A stretch of 64,000 nucleotides of DNA. It comes from Chromobotia macracanthus. Its lineage: Eukaryota > Chordata > Actinopteri > Cypriniformes > Botiidae. A model generated the notes under the pieces. The model was not told the DNA's origin. It saw only the letters and a program-made list of their open reading frames with translations, and searched no databases. The stretch is taken from assembly GCA_036877525.1 (NCBI GenBank), contig JAZGTH010000041.1, positions 2,076,001 through 2,140,000 on the forward strand, in the 5' to 3' direction. The translations under genes were made by a program, and so were the position numbers. Below are positions 22,990-35,249 of this stretch, one piece after another (the stretch's first letter is position 1; the number at the start of each line of letters is the position of its first letter).

Positions 22990-24090
22990 AGTTCTCACCT
23001 TGGGTCCCACTCTTGGCTAAGGAAAACTGTGTTTCATCCAAAATCCATTTGCTAAGGATGGTAAGAGTTATGCACAGAGGGCTTCATGCCATTTCTTTGT
23101 TGCTCAGACCCCAGTTTCTCACCTTGGGTCCCAGTCTAGGAGTGTTATGCCATTGCAGGATTCTCACAATGGAAGGGTCTCTCATTCGCTCATCAGCCTC
23201 ACTCATCCAGCTCCCTTGGGGCTGGACACCATGGTACAGATGTGGCTGAGGTTACACCTGTATGCATTACCTCTGATAACTTTGCTCCCAGGAGTCCTAG
23301 CCAGGTCCCGCCAGGACCGACTTCAGCTGCTTCTAGTAGCACCATTCTGGCCGACCTGGGTCTGGTTCTCAGACATAATGTCTCTACTGGACAGAACTCC
23401 TTGGGAGCTCCCAGTCCAGAGGGACCTCCTATCATAGGCTCTTACATCGCTCAAAAGAGTAGGAGATCTAGAGGCGCTGTCTGTAGATCATGCCTGCTTG
23501 GAATTTTCCCCTGGCTTTGTTAAAGCCATTTTGAACCCTAGGCCACATTATATTATCCATGGTGCCCACTGCGGCTGGTTACCCAGTGGTACTTCAAGCC
23601 TTCTGTCCTATGCCGTTTGATTCGCCGGAGCAGGAGAGGCTTCATTCATTGTGTCCAGTTAGAGCCTTGAGGATTTATGTCCACCATTCAGGCCAGTGGC
23701 AAAACAGACTAAGAGCCTCTCAGCTCTTAGTCTGTTTTGGTGGCTGCAACTGAGGTAATGCAGTCACAAAACAGCACCTTTCTCACTGGATCACAGATGC
23801 TATTACCCTGGCTTATGAGGCCTGTGACTTTGTGTCACCTTTGGGCATTAGAGCCCATTCTACCAGAGGTGTAGCATCATCTAAGGTTCTGTCTAAGGGA
23901 GCATCCCTAAGTGATGTTTGTGCTGCAGCAGGCTGGTCGTCTCCACACACATTACATCTTTACGACTTTACAGTTTAGACCTGAACTCAACTCCAGGCAC
24001 TCAGGTCCTCCTGGGTTGACAAGGAGGCTTTGTGGTGCTCAATGCTACGTCTCAGGGAACCGGGTTACATACATAACCTGAGACGTTTTT
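22990..24090 (+). pseudogene. DIRS1-like element fragment (RT end and tyrosine recombinase), copy A
   Basis: Plus-strand pieces run from the RT/RNase H junction (FLTLGPSLGVLCHCRILT, 23110-23175). They then skip most of RNase H to the connector (LIQLPWGWTP and a region matching LLPGVLAR), and continue into the tyrosine recombinase: RLHSLCPVRALRIYVHHSGQ (23636-23695), LSHWITDAITLAYEACD and IRAHSTRGVAS (about 23845-23880). It retains the HxxR catalytic motif as HSTR. The nucleophile-region LRLYSLDL is present but in a shifted frame (about 23950). It ends with an inverted sequence CGTCTCAGG...CCTGAGACG (24049-24088), typical of DIRS termini. Multiple frame breaks. Confidence 0.8.
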
Positions 24091-26017
24091 CCATCCCAAA
24101 CTTATTATTCATTCATTATGGAGGTTTTAAGTTTTTGATAGGTTGCTGGTTGTAACACTGGCTGTAATAAATTGCCAAGTTATGCCAAATATTTTGTCCC
24201 CTCATAAATGTATTGTATGGAGTAATCAATATGTTTTGTATAAAAATAGGACCCTGTTTAACAAAGAATAGGTTAAAAAGAATAACCCATAATAACCCAG
24301 AATAATCTTTATTTCAAAATGTATAGAGACTAGAGAGAATCTGATTCGATATCAAATATTAATGAAGGAAAGCAATTTTAATATAACATGTATATGAGTT
24401 TTTGAGGATAATTAAAGGTATATCACCCAAATTATGGTAACCTTCTACATCATATTAAATCACTTATAATAATCACTACAATACTCTACATTAAAGAAAG
24501 AAATTCCTAGTTTAATGTTTGGATGAGTTTGGATCTGTTAAATAAAAAAAGTCAATAATATAGTCTTAAAAGAAAAATATTACTCTCTACGAATAGTAGT
24601 GCTCCTAAATGGAATTAGATTTATCCCGTTTTATATTTGTGTAACATATGGTCTGTTCATAATAACTTTGTAATACCTTTAATATAGATTAAAGACATCC
24701 AAATTAAAATCCTCCACAAATACTCCACAATTTTACCTCTGTAAATTATTTTTATCCAAGTGTATGGATATTCAGCCAGAATGTTCTTTTTGTAGATCTG
24801 AAAGTGAATCAGTGCTTTTTTTGTTTTTTAGTTGTCACCTCACAACATCATTCTGAAATAAGATTTCAGTTTTGTTTTTAACATTCTTTAATAACTTTTT
24901 GATATTGCAGTAGAATGTTTTTGCTCTGTAACACTGGCACTTTTCACTCTGTAACACTCTTTTAGATAATGTTATCAAAATTTTGTTTTTGCTCAGAAAA
25001 GGTCATATCCACATAGCTAAAGTTACTGCTTATAAATGTCATAGTGTTCTGCTCTGAATTAAAATGTTTTGCTGATTCCCTATGTAAATTTAAAAGAAAC
25101 AAAAAAGCAGTTAAAACGTCACAGATATTAGGTAAGATCATAAAGTCATCTGTAAACAGAAATACAATGTTTAGATGAGTTTTATTTTTCCTACCCTCTG
25201 AGTCAAAACAAATAGTAAAGAAGTCTGAAAGACTATTAACTCTCCTGCAGCATAAAGAGGGCGCCAGTGAGTTTAGGGCAGTTATATACACCGTGTTAGT
25301 AAGAGAAGTCTGCTATAGGGAGGCAGGAAAGGCCTACCTGTGCTTGACTCCCAAACTGAGGTTCAATTTGTAAAACTTTAGCTTTTTGCCCAGTTTAGTA
25401 CTTTTGCCCAAGTATTTTTTTTTTTTGCAGCGTATTATCAACTGTGTATGTGGTAAGGATATTTGCTAACAGCTGTTTGCTAATCGCTTATTGTAAAGGG
25501 GCTTCATGATATGACTCTACCGCTAAGAGGGTTAGCTTGTTATGCTATACCTGCATGGCCTGTTCAAAGCATGGAGCTAATAGTTCTTCAGTTTATGCTG
25601 GATCAAGGTTGAGCATACAGTAGAATCAAATACTTTAACCTGTGTGAATTCCTTTCTGTAGATTACACTTTACAAGGATTATATACTTAAATGCTTCACA
25701 AGGATTTTATGTTGTTGCCTCTGGTTTGTGAAGCGATAAGGAAAGAAAAGGTGCTATATTAATACATTATATTTGAATTTCTCTCATACCGGAGCTTTTG
25801 TGCAATCAATGGATACACATGATATGTACAGATTGTTAAGGAAACATCTGCTTTTAGTTTAATAAATTATTTCAGTTATGACAGTTGAAAATCATCTTCA
25901 ATTTTGCTCACTGAAATGGAAATGGCTGCTGTAAAGATAATTACACATTTACAGAACTATACGTACAAATGAGCGCACGCTAACAGTGTGTTTAGGCTTT
26001 AAGTGTGTGTACACTGC
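24091..26017. other. Intronic sequence without recognised content
   Basis: AT-rich with T and A tracts. Small open frames look like chance, and I recognise no exon or named repeat. Confidence 0.4.
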
Positions 26018-27559
<1,542 letters not shown>

Positions 27560-27900
27560 TGATGCACACACCTCATGTATGGCACAGAGATAATCCAGGT
27601 AATGTCCTTTCAGGAATGGATATAAAGGAGACAACTGAGAACTTCAGAGTAACAAAGAGAGTTTGAGTACACTTATGAGCACAAACAGGTAAGCAAGCAG
27701 TCTGTATCCATAATCAAGGTCAGACAGAGTGACTATGGGCTGTGTGGTTATATAAGGTGTTGACTGTGAGTGGTAATGAGGGATAGGTGACAATAATCAG
27801 AATTTGGAGGAGTAGCAGCACTGAATAGGTGTGATGGTAGAGCCTGGCGAGTCAGTGACACTGTGTAGGGCATAATTATTGCAACGCCTCCTCAAAACAC
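27560..27900 (-). other. Possible solo LTR-like sequence
   Basis: The composition, a GTTATATAAGG box (27747-27757, TATA-like on either strand) and an AACGCCTCCTC end resemble minus-oriented gypsy LTRs. No partner or coding sequence is present. Confidence 0.25.
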
Positions 27901-30119
27901 TAGTAAAATAAACATCAGATACAGAGCAAGGGGACATACAGGGGAACAGACAATTTTTGCTGCCTGCATCTCCCTAATAATTCTCTCCTTCATATTCTTC
28001 TTTGTCTTATTTTATGATGCAATTCAAAAGTTTTCTGCAAAATTTGCACTGCAAGCTTCTTGCGGGCTATCTTAAATAGTAAGAAATCCAGTCTTTTTTG
28101 AGAAATCCTGTCTCACACATGATGTATGCTATTTTCTGTATCAATTCTCGCTTGTGTTTGGTTGTGAAACAGGTTTGTAGAGTACACAGAGTGATTCCTG
28201 TAATGTATGACACCCTGATTCTCTGATTTGTCATGTAAAGTGCACACACCAACAACAACAGGGTACCCCAGACACCCATGCAGTGTGAGAAGTAAACAAA
28301 CAGTAAACCAACAACTTTGAAAATCATGCATGTGAACAAACATTAACAAAACTATTATTGCATTTATTTTGAAGCTTTATACTGTACTCTAAAATGTATT
28401 TCAACAATTGTCTATTTTAACTGTTTCTGTAAACTGCTTAAGTAAACTGTTTAGCTGTTTAAGTAAAATGCATGAAAATTTACTGTGAAAATGTTGACAT
28501 TTAAAAAAAGCAACAATATAAAAGTGCAACCTCTGAGCAATAAAAGTGGGCAAACAAATAAAGGACCTCCCTTTCATTTTTAAAGTATCAGTAATTTACA
28601 GTCTTTTTTCAAATTCAGGCATTTTTGGACAAAAAAAAGCATGTTCATAACCATACATGAGAAAATATTCATTCCTTTGTGTTAAGACCTTCTTATGCTC
28701 AGCTGGCACTGGCTGCAGATGGAGGAGGACTGTGGTAGCTGCATACTAGCTTCCCACTCAAGAATGCAGAGAGTCCTTAGAGAACACATGAATTCATTCA
28801 AACAGCAGTGCAGGACTGAAAGTCTATTTATACTCTGTGCTGATGGCCATTGCTTAGCCCATCCCCCCAAAACAGACCAAATTTGTTTGTGGCCTAAACA
28901 TCTGGCTTGGTTTTAACAAAATGCCTCATGTAGATTGGGTAACCCTCGTTACATGCTGAATGTTAATAAAGAACGAATAAGAGTGTGAGTATGTTTCCTT
29001 TATTGTCGTAAAAGCTAGTCCTAATTGAGAAAACCCTTTTAAGGCATTTTTGTTATTCATTGTTTGAGCCATCTGCAATTAAGAGTAAAAGTGTACATCA
29101 AAACATTTGTACTGCTTTAGGAACAGAAATATATTTCATATATAAATCTCTGGAATCTGTGTGAATCTCTTTCCTGTTACCCTTTCACTTCTGCTGACAA
29201 ACATAACAAAGAGCTTATAGCCAAGGCCACACACACCCATGACAGACTGCAAACAGGTTAAGAGGTGTCGGCTGACATAACCTGATGCATTTAGCCATGT
29301 GTAAGCAACAGAAATGAATTCAGTACATGTTGATTATTTAGCACATTAGCTGTGTAGCTGTAATGACCTGGTCTAGGGTGAAGAATGGCTTGCATTCGGT
29401 ACAAAAAGCCATTATCAAGTAAATCAAACAGAAACTCAAAAAATAGTTCATCCTGTACTCATTTTAACTACAGTAAACCTATAATAACTATTTATATTTT
29501 GAGTGGTCAGTTGTTTTATGTCACAGCATATGCATAAATGACGTAAGGTATACATCAAACTGTCAGATTCATTCACACAGAACAGTTGTGCCAAAGCACA
29601 ACTGATGTGACAAAGCAAGTAACTTTTTTGTTATTTTAGGTTTGAACCAAAATTTTCTTATACACCTTTAAGCACTGCACCATCAACAAATCAGTTCAAA
29701 CATTATCAGTCACTTATATTGTAATGTCTTTTTAACTATGAATTATGCATCTGCAGCCAGTCCATCAACAACATGACTAGATAGATATCACACCATACAA
29801 AGCAATATTAGACATGATTGTGCCACTTTTTAACAGCTTTTTCTACGAATTTAGTCAAAATGTTGTGTCTAAACGTTGTTATTTTTAGTATGTGGATAGT
29901 TAATGTCTTTTGGGTTTGATTGTTGACCTTTAATTAAAATGTGGTGTGTAATTTCTGCTCCATTAACACCATCAAATGGAACTGCAGAATTGTGTTTGCA
30001 GAATTGTTATTGACAGAAATAATGACTGTTTTAAACAGATTTCCTTTTATACTCCTACCACCCATTTAGTGCTGCCCTTATAGTTATATATGCTATTATT
30101 TGTTTAAATATTATTTGTA
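27901..30119. other. Intronic sequence without recognised content
   Basis: No convincing exon or element. The overlapping open frames at 28067-28349 and 28682-28916 show no family motif. Confidence 0.4.
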
Positions 30120-31110
30120 GGATAGGGATAAGGCCTTTCTGCTGGATGCTCCAATTGCTCTTCAGAGTCTGTTCAAGGAGTCACAGGCTGGGGTTCGGTT
30201 CTCGATGTGGTCAGTGGGAGGGCCCTCATCTCTCCTGGCATATAAACTGCCTGGAAGAGCACCTCTCTGCAGGGTTAGCTCCGTGTACCCTCAATGTTTA
30301 TGTGGCCGCTGTTTCTGCTAGCCATGGACCTGTTGATGGAGCCTCTATTGGAAGACATCCTTTGGTGTCTTGCTTTCTGCTTTGTGTCAGATGGCTGAGG
30401 CCTTTCTGTCGGACACAGGTGCCCTCTTGCGACTTAACTGTAGTGTTAAGGAGTTTATCTTTGGCTCTATTTGAGCCTCTAAAGTAAGCCTTAGATAAGT
30501 TTTTGACTCTCACGGTGGCTATGTTATTAGCTCTTACATCGCTCAAGATGTAACCCTGCCTGTTTGGATTTTGCCCGTCTTTGTTAAAGCTAATTTGCAC
30601 CCTAGACCAGACTATATACCTAAGGTGTGCGCTACTGCTGGTCACCCGGTGGTGCTTCTTGCCTTCTGTCCTCTGCTGTCAGAGGTCAGATGTCAAAGGA
30701 ACAGGAAAGGCTTCACTTACTCTGTACAGTTAGAGCCTTACGGATTTATGTCCACCGCTCAAGCCAGTGGTGTAAGACCTCTTAGCTCTTGGTTTATTTT
30801 GGTGGCCGCTACCAAGGTAATGCAGTCACAGAACAGTGCTTATCTCACTGGATCACAGATGCTATTACCCTGGTTTATCATGCCTGTGACTTAGTGTCAC
30901 CTCTGACACTAGATTAGAACCCGTTCTAACCGGAGTGTAGCATCATCTGAGGCTCTGTTCAGAGGGGCTGATGTTTGTGCTTTGGTAGGCTAGTCCTCTC
31001 CACACACAGCCCTTCCCTCACTGTGGTGTAGTGGGCATGATGTTCCCCATAGCGTCAAGCCATGTTTGCGTTCCCTCGAAAAGGAACATCTCAGGTTACG
31101 TATGTCATCG
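30120..31110 (+). pseudogene. DIRS1-like element fragment (RNase H scrap and tyrosine recombinase), copy B
   Basis: It begins with a short RNase H piece (HLSWHINCLEE, about 30226-30258) and is joined directly to the recombinase N-terminus (APCTLNVYVAAVSASHGPVD, then IGRHPLV). Further recombinase pieces follow in changing frames, including a stretch matching LSHWITDAITLAY. The HxxR-equivalent is degraded (RSNR near 30925). The end (31035-31110) carries CGTTCCCTCGAAAAGGAAC and GGTTACGTA, the terminal sequence type of fish DIRS elements. The join deletes the C-terminal half of RNase H and the connector. Confidence 0.75.
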
Positions 31111-31161
31111 CATCACGTTTAGTTCACAAACAATCACACACATGCTGGGTCCAAAAGTTTA

Positions 31162-31299
31162 ACACATTTACGCATTTATCCAAAGTGACTTACACTGCAT
31201 TCAAGTTATACATTTTTGTCACTACATGTGCTCCCTGGGAATTGAACCCACAACCTCTTGTACTGCTAACTCAATGCTCTACCACTGAGCTACAGGAGA
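31162..31299 (-). mobile_element. tRNA-derived SINE
   Basis: On the minus strand an A box TAGCTCAGTGG and a B box GGTTCAATTCC are correctly spaced in a tRNA-like head. A body and a tail matching TAAGTCACTTTGGATAAATGC follow. It belongs to the same family as the copies at 39777-39921 and 44604-44711. The head is SINE, not a functional tRNA gene. Confidence 0.85.
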
Positions 31300-32329
31300 A
31301 CATTGACAAGCCCTTTAAACAAAGAAATGTTAACCCTCAGTTTCTTCAGATTGCTTTTATACTGATTCCTTTGTTTGTTTATTTGAAGCAAACAAGAGGC
31401 TGTGGCACGTTCTACAATCAGGCTGACATTAAATGAATTTGCACAGATTTGTGACGCTTCTTACTTAAATTATGCTTATTATTTTGCACTATGCTGATTA
31501 TTTTCATACATCTGCTTTTGTTATATGTCCCCCGTCCTGATTGTGACCTGTTTCTTGTTTTCCCTGATTAATCTGTGTATAAATACCCATGTTTTTTCAT
31601 GTGTACTACTTCTGTCAGATCCCTGAGCTTGATGTCTTGGATTATCATTACTGTATTTGTGTTTTGCACTTTTTCAGTTATTAAAACCTCACAATTTGCA
31701 TTTTGACTAAGCTCCCTTTCCTTTTGTTTTCTTTACCTGTGTGACAGTTTATACATCTTGTCATTTTAGTAAATTATTTGTCATTGTTATTATAAAGCAT
31801 TACATTGAAAACAATGCAAAATAAAATCATTATATTTGCTGATGGTCACAAACTGTTATCCACTTTACACCCTCACTTGACATACTCGCAAGTGTGCATG
31901 TGAGATCATGCAGCACGGGACAGAGCGCTGCACCAGCCCCCTTGCTGAGATCACACATTGTTCAAACATTGGAACAATTCAACAATTCACTTCTCTTACC
32001 CACACACACACACAAACACCAATTTCTCTTTTTACCTTCCTTCTCTCTCTGAGCTCTGTACATTTCAACTTTCTCTGTACATTTCATTTAAATTTCATTT
32101 CACTCTCTCTTACATGCACACTCAAAACTTTCTTGTTGCTGGTTGCCTAAAATCAGTGACCTCAACAAGCTGGTGCAAAGTGTGGCTAATGATATGAGTC
32201 CCCTGTAAATCTACTATGGAAGCTTATGAATTACACAGCATGAGTCTCTCACTCTCTGTCTGTGTTTAAAGGGCAATTGAGATTGAGTTTGGCATCACTT
32301 ATTCTTATTACTTACATTTAAACTAGGGG
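31300..32329. other. Intronic sequence with a possible LTR-like tract at 31500-31745
   Basis: The stretch at 31500-31745 has LTR-like traits (TGTATAAATACCC, then GTTATTAAAACC and an end GTGTGACAG) but no partner. The rest holds nothing recognised. Confidence 0.25.
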
Positions 32330-33485
32330 TGTAACAGTATTCAAAACCAAACTAAAAAAACCCACGGTATGTACTGTGATACTCTCATGGCATAACGAAT
32401 GCCCCCTGCTGCCTGGACCAGCAGTGGCCCATTGCTGAGGTTGCCCTCACTGTCACAAAATTAAGTTACTTAAGTTAATTATTTGACATTTGATTAAATA
32501 GTAATTAGCATACTTTAAAATTTTTTTTAAATTAAGCAAGGGATTGCAGGTATTACGCACATTTTTTTCTTTTCCTCAAGTTTCACACTAATATTCCAAG
32601 AAATTCCTGTGAACATTTATGAATTAAACCACATACATTAACAAATCAAATAAATTATTTTCTTTCAGTCTGTAAATTCATAATCAGCGTCATTAAATTA
32701 GTCCCCTCTCTCTGTTCATGCGCGTGTGCAGGGATCTGTGTGTGAAGAAACGTGTCCTTGCTTTTCTCTGAATGTAGATTGCTACGTAAAGCACTTTAAG
32801 CGAGTTGAGACAAAATGATCAGTGGTGTTTAAAATCAGTGAAGCACATGGCGCTGGAGGGATGACTGCTCAATCATAATACAGCAACACATGATAAGAAA
32901 GACTTAAATTAAACTAAAATCCTATTTGAAATGCCCATATTTAACACAACTATGTTGAGTAGTGACATGGCCATTGACAAAGTAACTGCAAAGTAGTTAC
33001 AAATTGTATATTTCTGCGAGTATATTCCAAAATGAACTGTAAATATAAATCAACATGCATTTCAGTACACTGTGCTGGCAAACAAGTGTGTATCGTATAT
33101 TGTATAGTATAACATAGGTCTATGGCTGGTTTACTGGAGGGTTTGTAAGGCACTGTTCTTTGTTTAACTGCTTTGAAATAATACATATTGCAAAAAACAC
33201 TTTGAAAAACATTGAATTAAATGAAGTAGCTCCTTCTAAAAATACAAGGATAGTTTTAAATGTCTTTTCTTCATCGACTCCTTTAAGCTCCACCCTCAAA
33301 ATTCACATATCCCCCATATGAGCCTTCTGGCAGTGGAATTCCCTCTGTACCCTAAAGTTTTAAAACTCTTAAAAGTATTATTATTATGAAGTTAAAAGTG
33401 AACCAAACAGAACGGCAAATAGAACCAAACATACCAAATCGTGGTTCTAAAACCATAAAGTGAACCCAACTGTGACATTGGTATA
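32330..33485. mobile_element. Possible non-autonomous hAT-like element
   Basis: The left end has AGGGGTGTAACAGTATTC followed by accACCCACGGT-type sequence; the right end has GAACCAAACATACCAAATCGTGG and AACCATAAAGTGAACCCAACTG. Both resemble the degenerate ends of fish hAT-type repeats that start GGGGTGTAACGGTA. The termini are too eroded to define. Confidence 0.3.
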
Positions 33486-34639
33486 TTGTTAATTAAAACA
33501 AAGACAAAGTCTTGTGAAAACCTTTATATGGTTTATATATTTAATTACCATGACAGCATCAGACTGTAACACATCATAAAAACCTTTTCACACAAAATCT
33601 TCAAACAGATATTTGACAGACTGATTTAAACTAATTGCTATAAATTAAATCATGAAGAAGCAGGTTTTAACTATGCACTATTAACAGAAGAATATTCAGA
33701 AACAAGTTAGTGAACGGTGACTACTGTTTGTAGCCTGCGATATCCAGATCGTGTAGGTAGTCTGCAGTGATCATTGTATGCATTTCAGGAAACTACTATG
33801 GACTTAGAATATGATGAACTGCTGCTAACTCTAACCTGTACAAAAGCAGAAACTTACCATAAACTACTCTTTGATGTAAAGAAGCACTATATTTACAACA
33901 AAGGATGCTTCATGTAAATCAGGACAGGCTTTTAGCACCACCACTGGTCCACTAGTTCTAGATTGACAGCTTCTCTATCCAATCATTTAAAGAGGGGAGT
34001 TAACGTCACTCAGGATGTTAAAACACTTTAAACCAGCATAATAAAATGTTTCTGGAAAACAATCACTTGCCTATAATACAAGTAGAGAGCTGTAATCATG
34101 GATTTGAATTATTATGTGATCATTATTTCACCAATAATCATAATCATGATTAGTTTTGAGTAATTGTGCAGCCCTACTATACAAATAAACTTGTACATAA
34201 TACAGAACTTAGCATACATACATACAAGACTTCACATAATAAAGTTTGTAATTACCGCATTATTATTATAATCACGTCACGATGCAAGCAGTGTTGTCAA
34301 CTCTTAAGTTTTTTTTTTAAAAGGATGTTAACTTGCTTAATTTTGCTTAATATGTGGGAAGAGAGGTACACACTGTTCATACTTAAAAACGGGAAAAAGG
34401 CCTGGTGAGGCACTTCTATCATTTTGCACCATATTAAAAGCTATTATTGTAATCTTTTAAAATTAAATGTATATAAATTGAGCTTAAACTAATTTATATG
34501 TTTAATTCTTTTCCTAGTTAAATGAGTATACACTGCGGCACTAGTCAAAGCTACAACAGAAAGATATAGACTAGATTTAAACACATGAAGAGCAAATATC
34601 CTTTATATCCATCTCTGCGACACATAATAGTATGTGCAG
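33486..34639. other. Intronic sequence with a hAT-like end at 34080-34178
   Basis: Around 34135-34178 the plus strand reads ATAATCATGATTAGTTTTGAG and GTAATTGTGCAGCCCTACTA, which resembles the right end of a common fish non-autonomous element. Nothing else recognised. Confidence 0.3.
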
Positions 34640-35241
34640 TGCAGATTATCCAAACTCACTCTTAAAATTTGGTAGTGACTCCTTTGGTAGTGACTCATGG
34701 CAGTGACTAAACATTTGTAGTGTCTGGCATGGCCAGACACTATTGTGTTTCATGCTGTCACCGCACCTCCTGACACCAATAGGACAGTATATGACACCCT
34801 GCCCAAGCTTCAAAAGAATTCCATGGGCAGGAGTAACACCACAAGGCCCAAGAGAGACTAAAAACATTCCAATACACCAAAGGAAGGACTCTCTTTAACT
34901 CACAACTGTCCTAAACTGCAGATATTTGTACATGTTCCCATTGTATGTTGGCTGCCATACTATGTATCTTAACTGTAACTCTGTAGATAGTTATGGAAGT
35001 TTGAATTGATGTTCTGTTTGTATTCATGCATTAGGATGAATCACAACATAATGTATTTCAAACTCATATTTAGTTTCGAACAGATCAACTTTTAATTTAC
35101 CATCAGACTATATATGTTGTGTAACAGGCATGATAGTCTTTCTACAATAACCTGGATTAATATTTGCAAATGTGCCATCCGGCTATAAAACATGCAAATA
35201 AGGTGTTGAGTGAGACAAAGAAACTTGTCTGCTCAACACCT
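34640..35241 (+). repeat. Unclassified repeat family R1, left copy
   Basis: Parts of this segment recur in inverse orientation at 37991-38250 and 58428-58617. It contains two perfect hairpins: TAGTGTCTGG/CCAGACACTA near 34717-34741, and AGGTGTTGAG/CTCAACACCT at 35201-35210 and 35232-35241. No coding sequence is seen. It may be a non-autonomous DNA element, but its ends are not defined. Confidence 0.6.
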
Positions 35242-35249
35242 ATTGTATG

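Noticed and set aside
23199..23435. Minus-strand frame in DIRS copy A
   Set aside because: Antisense shadow of the DIRS connector region.
31162..31299. tRNA-like sequence with A and B boxes
   Set aside because: Part of a multi-copy SINE with a shared tail; no tRNA cloverleaf as an independent gene. The same holds at 39777-39921.
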